NCBI GenBank assembly: GCA_050331695.1
Contig: JBHJGP010000007.1
Location: 43,703 to 107,702 of the forward strand
Direction of reading: 5' to 3'
Length of the DNA: 64,000 nt
Origin: JBHJGP01 sp050331695
GTDB taxonomy: Bacteria; Pseudomonadota; Alphaproteobacteria; Geminicoccales; Geminicoccaceae
The notes beneath the pieces are model-generated. The model was not told the DNA's origin, did not search any database, and saw nothing but the letters and a program-made list of their open reading frames with translations. Below, in pieces: positions 16,554 through 26,092 of this stretch. The stretch's first letter is position 1. Each line of letters begins with the position of its first letter. A program made the position numbers and the translations under genes.

Positions 16554-17777
16554 GTGTCGATCGTCGTCCAGAAATTCGGCGGGACGTCCGTCGCCGACAT
16601 CGATTGCATACGCCACGTCGCGTCCAGGGTGGCCGAAGCCGTGCGTGCCGGCCACCGGGTGGTCGTGGTGCCATCGGCGATGGCAGGCACCACGAACAAA
16701 CTTGTCGGCTGGACCGAAGCGCTGGCTGGTGAGCACCGATTGCGCTCAGAATATGATACCGTGGTCGCCGCGGGCGAACAAATCACCTCGGGCCTGCTCG
16801 CGCTGGCGCTGGATCAGAGGGGTATCAGGGCCCGTTCATTTCAGGGCTGGCAGGTCAGGATCATCACCGACGATGCCCACGGCAAAGCCCGGATACGAGC
16901 GATCGAAACCGATGCCTTGCGCGTCTGTCTCGAACAGGGAACAGTGGCGGTCGTCGCCGGTTTTCAGGGCGTGAACGATCAGGATCGAGTGACCACGCTC
17001 GGCCGGGGCGGTTCCGACACGTCGGCCGTCGCGCTCGCGGCCGCCTTGGGAGCCGAACGATGCGATATCTTCACGGATGTCGACGGTGTGTACACAAGTG
17101 ATCCTCGCATCGTCACCAAGGCGCGCAAGCTCGATCTGATCACGTACGAAGAAATGCTGGAGATGGCCTCGCTCGGCGCCAAGGTTCTGCAAACCCGCTC
17201 CGTTGCGTTGGCGATGGCAAAAGAGGTAAGGGTCCAGGTCCTGTCGACGTTCGATGACCGACCCGGGACATTCGTGGTCGGGGAGGAGGACGTGGTGGAA
17301 CAGCAGGTGGTGAGCGGCATCGCTTACAGCCGTGATGAGGCCAAGGTCACGCTTGTCGGCGTCAGCGACCGACCGGGCATCGCCGCGACCATATTCGGCG
17401 CGCTGGCGGAGGCTGGCATCAATGTCGACATGATCGTGCAAAGCGTCTCGCCCGATGGCGCGCGCACCGACCTCACCTTCACCGTCGGTCGAACCGACAT
17501 CGAACTCGCGAAAAACCATCTCGAAGCGATCGCCGGCGAACTCGGCTGCGAGCGCATCGACGCGGACGCCGGCGTCGTCAAAGTCTCGGTCATTGGCGTC
17601 GGGATGCGCAGCCACGCGGGCGTCGCTCACAAGATGTTCACGACACTTGCGGATCGGGGGATCAATATTCAGGCGATTTCCACCTCCGAGATCAAGGTCA
17701 GCGTCTTGATCAGCGAGGATTACACCGAACTTGCGCTCCGTAGTCTGCACACCGCCTACGGCCTGGATGCGGTTTGA
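16554..17777 (+). CDS. lysC: Aspartate kinase
   Basis: The 407-residue enzyme phosphorylates aspartate, the first step to lysine, threonine and methionine. Visible motifs are the N-terminal VVQKFGGTSVAD nucleotide site, TTLGRGGSDTSAVALAAAL, and FTDVDGVYTSDPRIV, then two ACT domains (VSDRPGIAATIFGALAEAGINVDMI and the C-terminal VGVGMRSHAGVAHKMF region) for feedback control. The GTG at 16554 is preferred because AGGAAA lies 9 bases upstream and the family N-terminus starts there; the frame is open further upstream to 16230, antisense to ubiG. It opens a run of tightly spaced genes. Confidence 0.95.
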   Translation: MSIVVQKFGGTSVADIDCIRHVASRVAEAVRAGHRVVVVPSAMAGTTNKLVGWTEALAGEHRLRSEYDTVVAAGEQITSGLLALALDQRGIRARSFQGWQVRIITDDAHGKARIRAIETDALRVCLEQGTVAVVAGFQGVNDQDRVTTLGRGGSDTSAVALAAALGAERCDIFTDVDGVYTSDPRIVTKARKLDLITYEEMLEMASLGAKVLQTRSVALAMAKEVRVQVLSTFDDRPGTFVVGEEDVVEQQVVSGIAYSRDEAKVTLVGVSDRPGIAATIFGALAEAGINVDMIVQSVSPDGARTDLTFTVGRTDIELAKNHLEAIAGELGCERIDADAGVVKVSVIGVGMRSHAGVAHKMFTTLADRGINIQAISTSEIKVSVLISEDYTELALRSLHTAYGLDAV

Positions 17778-17788
17778 GGGGACACGTC

Positions 17789-18805
17789 GTGAGCCCAGCA
17801 GTGAAAACATTGGCCCGGATGCGCCGTGGTTCGTCCTTTCTCGGATGTGACGTGGCGATCATGGGCGGCGCCATGACCTGGGTCTCCGAACGCCATCTCG
17901 TGGCCGCCATCTCCAATGCCGGCGGCTTCGGTGTGTTGGCCTGCGGCTCGATGGAGCCGAATCGCCTGACCGAGGAAATAGGCGCGACGCGCTCGCTCAC
18001 CGACCGGCCGTTCGGCGTCAATCTCATTCTTCTGCACCCGGCTCTGGAAGCATTGATCGACAGATGCTGTGACGCCGGCGTCGGTTACATCGTACTCGCC
18101 GGCGGCCTGCCCAATCGGGCCATTCTCGAACGCTGTAAGAAAAACGGCGCCAAGGTCATGGCGTTCGCGCCCACAGCTAGCGCTGCCAAACGCCTCATTC
18201 GCAACGGTGCCGACGGTCTGATCATCGAGGGCGCCGAGGCCGGTGGCCATATCGGCCCGGTCGCCACCAGCGTGCTAGCCCAGGAAATCCTGCCCGAAAT
18301 CGATGAGGTGCCGGTCTTTGTCGCCGGGGGCATCGGCCATGGCGAAGCGATTGCCGGCTATCTTTCGATGGGCGCGGCCGGCGTCCAGCTCGGCACCCGG
18401 TTCGTGTCGGCCACCGAATGCGTAGCCCACCCGCGCTTCAAGGAGACCTTCATCCGGGCCCAAGCCCGGGACGCCATGCCGACCGTGCAGCTTGATCCCG
18501 AGTTCAAGGTCATCCCGGTCCGAGCACTCGTCAACCAAGGCACCGACGCCTTCCACGCCAAGCAGCGTGAGGTGATCGGCCAGTTCCGCTCCGGAGAAAT
18601 GGATTATCAGACGGCGTCGCTGGCGATCGAGCATTTCTGGGCCGGCGCACTCCGCCGGGCGGTAATCGACGGTGACGTGGAGACAGGTTCGTTGATGGCC
18701 GGCCAAAGCGTGGGCTTCGTCAAGAAAGAGCAACCTGTCCGGGAGATAATCGAGGAGTTGGTCGCCCAAACCGAGACGGCCCTGACACGATCGGCGAAGC
18801 CATGA
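17789..18805 (+). CDS. Nitronate monooxygenase / FabK-like FMN-dependent oxidoreductase
   Basis: The 338-residue TIM-barrel flavoprotein belongs to the 2-nitropropane dioxygenase family, which includes nitronate monooxygenases and the enoyl-ACP reductase FabK. Motifs are IMGGAMTWVSERHLVAAISN, SNAGGFGVLACGSM, VGYIVLAGGLPN, EGAEAGGHIGP with the conserved His, and PVFVAGGIGHG with GAAGVQLGTRF, the FMN phosphate site. Which activity it has cannot be decided from motifs. I chose the GTG at 17789 because GAGGGG precedes it by 6 bases. It lies between lysC and ptsP and overlaps ptsP by 4 bases, so it is co-transcribed with both. Confidence 0.87.
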   Translation: MSPAVKTLARMRRGSSFLGCDVAIMGGAMTWVSERHLVAAISNAGGFGVLACGSMEPNRLTEEIGATRSLTDRPFGVNLILLHPALEALIDRCCDAGVGYIVLAGGLPNRAILERCKKNGAKVMAFAPTASAAKRLIRNGADGLIIEGAEAGGHIGPVATSVLAQEILPEIDEVPVFVAGGIGHGEAIAGYLSMGAAGVQLGTRFVSATECVAHPRFKETFIRAQARDAMPTVQLDPEFKVIPVRALVNQGTDAFHAKQREVIGQFRSGEMDYQTASLAIEHFWAGALRRAVIDGDVETGSLMAGQSVGFVKKEQPVREIIEELVAQTETALTRSAKP

Positions 18806-21138
18806 TCAATCCAACCAGCGTTGGCTGGGGCGCGGGCCTCGGTGCTGGAAGCGAACGCAAGAGCGCGGATTTGAGCGCATCCAGGCGACTGCTGAGGCGC
18901 CTGACGGAGATCGTGGGCGCACCGATCTCGGCCCAGCACCGCCTTGATCGGATCGTCTCGGTCATCGCCGCCGACATCGTCGCCGAAGTGTGTTCGCTCT
19001 ACGTGCTCCGCTCCGGCGATCTCCTGGAGTTGTTCGCCACCGAGGGCCTGGCGCCAACGGCGGTGCACCAAACCCGGCTGCGGGTCGGCGAAGGCCTAGT
19101 CGGCCACATCGCCGCGCAAGGGCAATTGATCAACACCGCTGACGCCCAGCATCATCCGAGTTTCGCCTACCGGCCCGAAACCGGCGAGGAGCGCTTTCAG
19201 TCCTTCCTCGGCGTGCCGATCCTCTATGCCGGCCAGGTGACCGGTGTGCTTACGGTTCAGAACACGGCGCAGCGCACCTACCAGGAAGACGAGGTCGAAG
19301 CGCTCGAGATCATCGCCACCCTGCTGAGCGAAATGCTCGCCGGCGGCACCCTGCTCGACAAAAGCCGTTACGCCGATCTCAGCGGTCTCTCGGCACCTCG
19401 CCGGCTCGAGGGTCGGCGCCTGGTCGAGGGCGTCACGATCGGCCACGCGGTCTTCCATCAGCCGCCGCCCGTGGTCACCCAATTGGTCGCCGACAACCCG
19501 GATTTCGAGTTGGTCCGTTTGGAGCAGGCCATCGACGATCTCAAATCGTCCGTGGATCGGCTGGTCGCGGCGATGGACGTGCCCGACGGTGAGCACAGCG
19601 AGGTCCTGGAAGCCTATCGCATGTTCGCTCATGACCGCGGCTGGTACCGGCGCATCCGGGAAGCGATCGAGACCGGCCTCACGGCCGAAGCAGCCGTCAA
19701 ACGGGTACAGGAACAGACCCGTTTGCGTCTGGAACGGACTCAGGACAGCTATCTGCGCGAACGGCTGCTCGATCTCGACGATCTGGCTTATCGGCTGCTG
19801 GGCCATCTCACCGGCCGGCCGCTCCGCCATGATCCGTCGACCCTGCCGAGCGACGCCATCATCATCGCCCGGGCGCTCAGCCCCGCCGATCTCCTGGAGT
19901 ATGACCGATACAAACTGCGCGGTGTCGTGCTCGAGGAAGGTTCCCAGACCGCCCATGTGACGATCATCGCGCGAGCCATGGAAATGCCCATGCTGGGACG
20001 GGTCGAGCGGGCCACGACGCTGGTCAATGAAGGCGACGTCATCGGCCTCGACGGCGACAATGGGCAATTGTTCCTGCGCCCGAACAGCGACGTCATTCGC
20101 GCGTTCTCGCGGTCGGTGGCGTCCCGGCAAACGAGGCGCGAGCGCTATCGCGCGCTCAAGGATCTGCCTTCGGTCAGCCGGGACGGCATCACCATCAACC
20201 TCAACATCAACGCCGCGTTTCTGGCCGATCTGCCGGCGCTCGAGGAAACCGGAGCCGCTGGCATCGGGCTTTATCGGACCGAATTGGGTTTCATGGCCCG
20301 GGGGCGGTTTCCACGGATCGACGAGCAAACGGCTCTCTACAAGCAGATTTTAGACGGTGCCGGCGATCGGCGGGTTGTATTCCGCACGCTCGATGTCGGC
20401 AGTGACAAGACCCTGCCCTACTGGCAGTTCCCTGAAGAGGAGAACCCGGCCATGGGCTGGCGGGCCATGCGCCTCGCCCTCGATCGCCCGGCTGTTCTCA
20501 GGGGCCAGCTCCGGGCCCTGCTCTACGCCGCCGGTGGCCGGGATCTGGCGGTGATGTTTCCGATGATCACCGAGGTCGCCGAACTGGAACAGGCGCGCCG
20601 CCTTCTGACCATGGAGGAGGACCGCTTACGCAAACAGCGGGTGGCCTTGCCCAAGAGCCTGCAAGTGGGAGCGATGTTGGAGGTGCCGGCGCTACTCTGG
20701 CAATTGGACGCGCTCTTGGACCGGGTCGATTTCCTGTCGGTCGGTAGCAACGACCTGCTTCAGTTTCTGTTTGCGTCGGATCGCAGTAATCCCAACCTCC
20801 ACGGCCGCTATGACGCCCTGTCGCCGGCCGTTCTGTCGCTGATGCGAATGCTGGTTCAACGGTGCCGCGAGAAGGGGGTGAGGCTCAGCGTTTGCGGCGA
20901 GATCGCCGCCCGGCCGTTGGACGCGATGGCCCTCATCGGCACGGGCTTGCGCGACCTTTCCATGTCGGCAACCCAGCTTGGCCAGGTCCGGGCCATGGTC
21001 CGGAGCGTCGAGATCGGTGAGTTGTCGCGCTTCATGGACCGGCTCTACGAATTGCCGGATCACTCTGCTCGTGCTAGCCTTTTGGCCTACGCGCGGGATC
21101 ACGATATCGATTTGGGTGACCGCGACGACGCTGGTTAG
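18802..21138 (+). CDS. ptsP: PTSNtr enzyme I, phosphoenolpyruvate-protein phosphotransferase PtsP
   Basis: The 778-residue protein starts the nitrogen phosphotransferase relay, passing phosphate from PEP to NPr and then EIIA-Ntr. An N-terminal GAF domain (about 20-170) senses glutamine in studied relatives. It is followed by the EI N-terminal region, the phospho-His segment GSQTAHVTIIAR (His385) and the PEP-binding barrel (GIGLYRTELGFM, FRTLDVGSDKTLPYW, SVGSNDLLQFLF, VCGEIAARP). ptsP next to lysC is the common alphaproteobacterial order. Through EIIA-Ntr it could link nitrogen state to other functions here, such as the sigma-54-driven amtB (inference). Confidence 0.95.
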   Translation: MINPTSVGWGAGLGAGSERKSADLSASRRLLRRLTEIVGAPISAQHRLDRIVSVIAADIVAEVCSLYVLRSGDLLELFATEGLAPTAVHQTRLRVGEGLVGHIAAQGQLINTADAQHHPSFAYRPETGEERFQSFLGVPILYAGQVTGVLTVQNTAQRTYQEDEVEALEIIATLLSEMLAGGTLLDKSRYADLSGLSAPRRLEGRRLVEGVTIGHAVFHQPPPVVTQLVADNPDFELVRLEQAIDDLKSSVDRLVAAMDVPDGEHSEVLEAYRMFAHDRGWYRRIREAIETGLTAEAAVKRVQEQTRLRLERTQDSYLRERLLDLDDLAYRLLGHLTGRPLRHDPSTLPSDAIIIARALSPADLLEYDRYKLRGVVLEEGSQTAHVTIIARAMEMPMLGRVERATTLVNEGDVIGLDGDNGQLFLRPNSDVIRAFSRSVASRQTRRERYRALKDLPSVSRDGITINLNINAAFLADLPALEETGAAGIGLYRTELGFMARGRFPRIDEQTALYKQILDGAGDRRVVFRTLDVGSDKTLPYWQFPEEENPAMGWRAMRLALDRPAVLRGQLRALLYAAGGRDLAVMFPMITEVAELEQARRLLTMEEDRLRKQRVALPKSLQVGAMLEVPALLWQLDALLDRVDFLSVGSNDLLQFLFASDRSNPNLHGRYDALSPAVLSLMRMLVQRCREKGVRLSVCGEIAARPLDAMALIGTGLRDLSMSATQLGQVRAMVRSVEIGELSRFMDRLYELPDHSARASLLAYARDHDIDLGDRDDAG

Positions 21139-21155
21139 GCTGAGCTAAGCCCGGC

Positions 21156-22361
21156 ATGTTCTTCAGAAAGTCTCAAGCGCTCAGACCCGATGCCGCGCTG
21201 GCTGCGATGCGCGAGACCGGAACCATTCTTCGCGCGCTACGCGAGGAGAATGGCGAGACGATCGAGGACGTCGCCGCAGTTCTCAAAATCAAACCGGCAT
21301 TCTTGCGGGATCTCGAGGAAGGCGAGTTGGGCAACATGCCCGGCCGCACCTACGCCCTCGGTTTTTTGCGTACCTACGCCAACCATCTCCGTCTCGATGG
21401 CCGGGAGGTCGTTGAGCAGATCAAGAAGCAAAGTACCGCCCTGCCGGACAGCCCGGATCTTCACTACCGAACGCCATTGTCGGAGAACCGCAGGCCTACG
21501 GCGATCGCACTTGCCACCTCCGCGCTCATGATCGCCGCCATCTATCTCGGCTGGAGCCACCTCCAAAAAAGTGCCGAGATCAGCCGCGATTTTATCGCGT
21601 CCATCGCACCCGGCGAACCGCCGGCCGTACCCACCCTAGCAAGTCCGACCGCCGGGGAAGCCACAAGGTCAGCGGACAGCGCTCAGGGAGAGCCGGCCGA
21701 GGGCGAGGTGACGGAGAATAACGAACCGGCGCCCAGCGGCCGGAGGCGGCCGGCGGCGGCCGGCAATGCGATCGCAAGCCCTTCCGAAACCGAAGAACAG
21801 GGCACAAGCACCAACCCACCACAGGGCGATGAAGCGGCCCAGACCCCGGCGCAACCGACCAATGCCAACGAGGTGACCTTCGCGACCCCCGTCGACGAAC
21901 TTCTGGAGACACAGCCCGAAGCACCCAGCACGCTAGAGCTCGCGGATCAGCCCGAGATCCTGGAGACAGCGGCGTTGGAAACGGAGCCGGCCGAGCCCGC
22001 CTTCGTCACCTTGGTGGAACAGCTCATGGTCGAGCTTTTGCCCGAGGAAGCGGACTGGGAGGCGCGAACGCTCGGAGCCCAACCGGGCGATGGCCGGGTT
22101 GCGCTGGTGGCGAGTGAGGAAAGCTGGATAGAGATACGCACGGCTGGGGGCGAGCGGGTGATCTCGGACGTTCTCCAGGCGGGTGATGTGTTTTGGGCGC
22201 CCGGGTCAGATCAGCTTCTGCTCTGGACGGGCAATGCGGGCGGCTTGGAGATGGTCGTCGACGGCAATCGCCTTCCTCGTCTGGGAAGCTCAGGTCAGGT
22301 GCTGCGCGACGTCTCCCTGAACGCGGATGATTTGATCGCGCGCAGAAGAACCCCTAATTAA
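21156..22361 (+). CDS. RodZ-like helix-turn-helix membrane protein (HTH_25 + DUF4115)
   Basis: The 401-residue protein has a cytoplasmic helix-turn-helix domain (LREENGETIEDVAAVLKIKPAFLRDLEEG, about 28-90), one membrane helix near 110-128 (AIALATSALMIAAIYLGW), a long acidic, proline- and alanine-rich linker (about 150-300), and a C-terminal beta domain (SWIEIRTAGGERV...LQAGDVFW) of the DUF4115 type. This is the architecture of RodZ, which anchors MreB filaments in cell-shape control. The linker is low-complexity. It lies 17 bases after ptsP and just before ispG, the usual rodZ-ispG order of Proteobacteria. Confidence 0.85.
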   Translation: MFFRKSQALRPDAALAAMRETGTILRALREENGETIEDVAAVLKIKPAFLRDLEEGELGNMPGRTYALGFLRTYANHLRLDGREVVEQIKKQSTALPDSPDLHYRTPLSENRRPTAIALATSALMIAAIYLGWSHLQKSAEISRDFIASIAPGEPPAVPTLASPTAGEATRSADSAQGEPAEGEVTENNEPAPSGRRRPAAAGNAIASPSETEEQGTSTNPPQGDEAAQTPAQPTNANEVTFATPVDELLETQPEAPSTLELADQPEILETAALETEPAEPAFVTLVEQLMVELLPEEADWEARTLGAQPGDGRVALVASEESWIEIRTAGGERVISDVLQAGDVFWAPGSDQLLLWTGNAGGLEMVVDGNRLPRLGSSGQVLRDVSLNADDLIARRRTPN

Positions 22362-22409
22362 GGGGCGCAATCCCGACCCACCCCAGACAGCTTCTCGAGG
22401 ACGACATCC

Positions 22410-23657
22410 ATGGTCGCGTTAGCCGCTATCCAGCGCCACACAACCCGTGCCGTGAACGTTGGCGCGGTCCAGGTGGGCGGCGAGGCGCCGGTGGTCGTCC
22501 AGTCGATGACCAATACCGATACGGCGGACGTCGATGCGACCGTTGCCCAGGTGCGAGACCTGGCCCAGGCGGGCTCGGAGATCGTTCGGGTGACGGTCAA
22601 CACCCATGAGGCCGCGCGCGCCGTCCCTCATATTCGCGACCGGCTGATGGTAACCGGCCACGATGTCCCGTTGGTCGGCTGCTTTCACTACAATGGTCAC
22701 ACGCTCCTCAAGGACGAGCCGGCTTGCGCCGAAGCGCTCGCCAAGTACCGGATCAATCCCGGCAATGTCGGCTTTCGTGAGAAGCGCGATCGCCAGTTCG
22801 AGATGATCATCGAGCAGGCGCTGGCGCACGGTAAACCGGTCCGGATCGGCGTGAACTGGGGCAGCCTGGACCAGGAACTGGCGACGAGCCTCATGGACGA
22901 GAACGCTCGGAGCCCGGAGCCCAAGGACGCCGACAGCGTCATGCGCGAGGCGTTGGTCCGCTCGGCGCTCGACAGCGCGGCCAAGGCCGAGGCGATCGGT
23001 CTCGGTCGCGACCGGATCATTCTTTCGGCCAAGGTAAGCCGGGTTCCGGACCTTCTGGCCGTCTACCGGGAACTCGCCCGCCGATCGGACTATGCCCTGC
23101 ATCTGGGCTTGACCGAGGCCGGCCTCGGCGCCAAGGGCATCGTCGCCACGACGGCGGCGCTCTCAACCCTGTTGCAAGAAGGGATCGGCGATACCATCCG
23201 GGCGTCGCTGACACCTCGTCCGGGTGAGGCTCGGACCACTGAGGTCCAGGTCTGCCAGGAGATCCTCCAGTCACTGGACATCCGCTCCTTCGCGCCCCAG
23301 GTGACCGCCTGCCCCGGTTGCGGACGGACCACAAGCACCACGTTCCAATCCTTGGCCGAGGATATTCAAGGGTATCTGAAGAGGCAGATGCCGGTCTGGA
23401 AAGCGCATTACCCAGGGGTCGAGGAACTCAAGGTCGCGGTCATGGGTTGCATCGTCAATGGCCCGGGCGAGAGCAAGCACGCCGACATCGGCATCAGCCT
23501 GCCCGGTACCGGCGAGCAACCGGCGGCACCGGTTTTCATCGATGGCAAGAAAGCCGTGACGCTCCGGGGTGAGCATATAGCGAGCGAATTTCAGGCGTTG
23601 GTGGACGACTATGTGGCCCGGCGCTTCGGCGAAGAGGGCCGCCGTCCCGCCGCGTGA
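22410..23657 (+). CDS. ispG: 4-hydroxy-3-methylbut-2-enyl diphosphate synthase (flavodoxin) IspG
   Basis: The 415-residue [4Fe-4S] enzyme catalyses the penultimate step of the MEP isoprenoid pathway, supplying precursors for ubiquinone and for the hopanoids made by hpnCDE in this window. It has the N-terminal VNVGAVQVGG and PVVVQSMTNTDTADV signatures, and the cluster ligands in TACPGCGRT and MGCIVNGPGE. Length is as expected for the proteobacterial type without the plant insert. It follows the RodZ-like gene by 48 bases. Confidence 0.97.
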   Translation: MVALAAIQRHTTRAVNVGAVQVGGEAPVVVQSMTNTDTADVDATVAQVRDLAQAGSEIVRVTVNTHEAARAVPHIRDRLMVTGHDVPLVGCFHYNGHTLLKDEPACAEALAKYRINPGNVGFREKRDRQFEMIIEQALAHGKPVRIGVNWGSLDQELATSLMDENARSPEPKDADSVMREALVRSALDSAAKAEAIGLGRDRIILSAKVSRVPDLLAVYRELARRSDYALHLGLTEAGLGAKGIVATTAALSTLLQEGIGDTIRASLTPRPGEARTTEVQVCQEILQSLDIRSFAPQVTACPGCGRTTSTTFQSLAEDIQGYLKRQMPVWKAHYPGVEELKVAVMGCIVNGPGESKHADIGISLPGTGEQPAAPVFIDGKKAVTLRGEHIASEFQALVDDYVARRFGEEGRRPAA

Positions 23658-23762
23658 GATGACGAAGCGATCGGCAAGCCGCTTTTCAGCACCGACAGCT
23701 TGAGCCATATCTCCTGATCATCGCCTGCCGGCGACCCACCACTGACCGATACGAGGCTCCTG

Positions 23763-25004
23763 ATGAAGCCGCTTCAGAGCGTGCGCGGCACCCATGACGT
23801 CTACGGCGACGCGGCTCGTCACCATCGTTATGTGGTCGAAACCGCCCACCGGGCGGCCGAGGTCTATGGTTACGCCGAGATTGCCACCCCGATCTTCGAG
23901 TTCACGGAAGTGTTCGCCCGGCCATTGGGTGAGACCTCCGATGTGGTCTCGAAAGAGATGTACACGCTCAATGACCGGGGCGGCGAGGCCCTGACCTTAA
24001 GACCCGAGAACACGGCATCAGTGATGCGGGCGGTCCTCTCGAACGGTCTTCTGCAGCAAATACCGCTGCGTTTTTTCTACGCCGGACCGATGTTTCGGTA
24101 CGAGCGACCACAGAAAGGCCGGCTTCGCCAGTTTAATCAGATCGGGGTCGAGCTGATCGGCGCAGCCGAACCACTGGCCGACGCCGAGGTGATCGCGCTC
24201 GGTTATCAGATCATGGATGAGCTCGCGATCGCCGGCCAGATTTCCATTCGTCTCAACAGCCTGGGCGATCCGGCATCCCGAGCGGCCTATCGCGAGCAGT
24301 TGGTTGCCTATTTAAACCCTTACAAGGACGACCTCTCTCCGGACAGCCAGGACCGGCTGGGCCGCAACCCGCTTCGCATCCTGGACAGCAAGAACGCCCG
24401 CGACCGGGAAATCATCGCCGGCGCGCCGTCCATGACCGATGCGCTCAATGACGACAGCAAGCGGTTCTTCGACACCGTTCAACAATCACTCTCCGAGCAG
24501 GGCATTCCGTTCGAGATCGACCGAAATCTGGTCCGGGGCCTCGACTACTACACCCACACCGCCTTCGAGTTCGTGACCGAGGATCTCGGCGCGCAAGGCA
24601 CCGTTCTCGCCGGTGGGCGCTACGACGGTTTGATGGAGCAATTGGGCGGACCGGCGACGCCGGGCGTAGGCTGGGCCGCCGGCATCGAGAGGTTGGTCAT
24701 GCTCGCGGATCCGCCGACCGAACCGGTCAGGCCCGTGGCCATCGTGCCGATGGGCGAGGAGGCCGAGCGAGCCTGCCAGGCCCTCGCCGCAAGATTGCGC
24801 CGCCGGCACGTCGCCGTCGACATGGCGTTTAAGGGCAAGGTGAACCAGCGAATGAAGCGGGCCAACAGGATCGAGGCAAAGTTCGCGCTGGTGATCGGCG
24901 ACGATGAGCTGGCAAAGAACACGGTACAATTGCGCGATCTGGACACCGGCGACCAGATCGAACTGTCTCAAAACGACCTGATGGACCGATTGCCCGGTGC
25001 CTGA
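23763..25004 (+). CDS. hisS: Histidyl-tRNA synthetase
   Basis: The 413-residue class II aminoacyl-tRNA synthetase charges tRNA-His. It shows class II motif 1 around ATPIFEFTEVFARP, motif 2 FRYERPQKGRLRQFNQIGVE, the histidine-specific loop LVRGLDYYTHTAFEF, and motif 3 with AAGIERLVML, then a C-terminal anticodon-binding domain. It is the compact bacterial form. The ATG at 23763 is followed by KPLQSVRGTHD, the standard N-terminus. The next gene prfA begins 17 bases after its stop. Confidence 0.97.
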   Translation: MKPLQSVRGTHDVYGDAARHHRYVVETAHRAAEVYGYAEIATPIFEFTEVFARPLGETSDVVSKEMYTLNDRGGEALTLRPENTASVMRAVLSNGLLQQIPLRFFYAGPMFRYERPQKGRLRQFNQIGVELIGAAEPLADAEVIALGYQIMDELAIAGQISIRLNSLGDPASRAAYREQLVAYLNPYKDDLSPDSQDRLGRNPLRILDSKNARDREIIAGAPSMTDALNDDSKRFFDTVQQSLSEQGIPFEIDRNLVRGLDYYTHTAFEFVTEDLGAQGTVLAGGRYDGLMEQLGGPATPGVGWAAGIERLVMLADPPTEPVRPVAIVPMGEEAERACQALAARLRRRHVAVDMAFKGKVNQRMKRANRIEAKFALVIGDDELAKNTVQLRDLDTGDQIELSQNDLMDRLPGA

Positions 25005-25021
25005 GACGAAGAACTGAGTCT

Positions 25022-26092
25022 GTGACCTCGCTCGACCAAAAACTTGACGCGATCCTAGCGCGCCGGGACGAGCTGGCGGCGCTCATGAACGACAGCTCAA
25101 CCGGCTTCGATCCGGATTTGGCGAAGGAGTATGCCGAGCTCGAGCCCGTGGCCGAGGGTATCTTGGCCTATCGCGCCGCGGTCACCGAAGTGCAGGATCT
25201 GGGCGAGATGATCGCCGATCCCGACGCTGACAGCGAGATGCGCGATCTGGCTGAAGAGGAATTTCATGAGCTGAAGGCCAAGCTGCCAGTCATGGAACGC
25301 CAGGTCCAGCTTTCGCTTCTGCCGAAGGACGCCGCGGACGACCGGAGCGCCATCGTCGAGATCCGCGCCGGCACCGGCGGTGACGAGGCCAGCCTGTTCG
25401 CCGGCGATCTGTTCCGCATGTATCAACGTTACGCCGAGCTCAAGGGCTGGCGGTTCGAGGTCCTGGACGGCAATGAGACCGATCTCGGCGGCTTCAAGGA
25501 GGTTACCGTCGGCATCACCGGCCGAGGCGTTTTCGCCCGGTTCAAATTCGAGGCCGGGGTGCATCGGGTCCAGCGGGTGCCGGTCACCGAGTCAGGCGGC
25601 CGTATCCACACCTCGGCGGCGACAGTCGCTGTGCTGCCTGAGGCCGAAGAGGTCGACGTGCCGGTCGACGAGAGCGATCTGCGTATCGACGTCTCCCGGG
25701 CCAGCGGCGCCGGCGGCCAGCACGTCAATCGGACCGAGAGCGCGGTACGAATAACCCACCTACCAACCGGCGTCGTGGTCGCGATCCAGGACGAAAAATC
25801 CCAGCATAAGAACAAGGCGAAAGCGATGAAGATCCTGCGCTCCCGCCTGTACGAGGCGGAGCGCCAGGCCCGGGATGCCGAACGGGCGGCCGACCGCCGC
25901 GGCCAGGTCGGCTCCGGCGACAGGTCCGAAAGGATCCGAACCTACAATTTCCCGCAAGCACGGGTCACAGACCACCGGATCAATCTGACGCTCTACAAGC
26001 TGGATCAGGTGATGGCTGGTGAGGCGTTGGACGAAATCATCGATGCTTTGATCGCCGACGACCAAGCAGCCAAGCTCGCTGAGGCGCTTTGA
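25022..26092 (+). CDS. prfA: Peptide chain release factor 1
   Basis: The 356-residue factor terminates translation at UAA and UAG. The PVT tripeptide that reads the stop codon is present in RVPVTESGGRIHTS, and the catalytic GGQ motif in SGAGGQHVNRTESAVR. The GTG start gives the standard N-terminus. It is followed by prmC, which methylates the GGQ glutamine, with a 4-base overlap, so the substrate and its modifying enzyme are translationally coupled. Confidence 0.97.
   Translation: MTSLDQKLDAILARRDELAALMNDSSTGFDPDLAKEYAELEPVAEGILAYRAAVTEVQDLGEMIADPDADSEMRDLAEEEFHELKAKLPVMERQVQLSLLPKDAADDRSAIVEIRAGTGGDEASLFAGDLFRMYQRYAELKGWRFEVLDGNETDLGGFKEVTVGITGRGVFARFKFEAGVHRVQRVPVTESGGRIHTSAATVAVLPEAEEVDVPVDESDLRIDVSRASGAGGQHVNRTESAVRITHLPTGVVVAIQDEKSQHKNKAKAMKILRSRLYEAERQARDAERAADRRGQVGSGDRSERIRTYNFPQARVTDHRINLTLYKLDQVMAGEALDEIIDALIADDQAAKLAEAL

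Noticed and set aside
19096..20328. 410-codon open frame antisense to ptsP
   Set aside because: Antisense frames this long are common in GC-rich coding DNA. The translation has no recognisable domain, while the plus strand encodes a complete PtsP.
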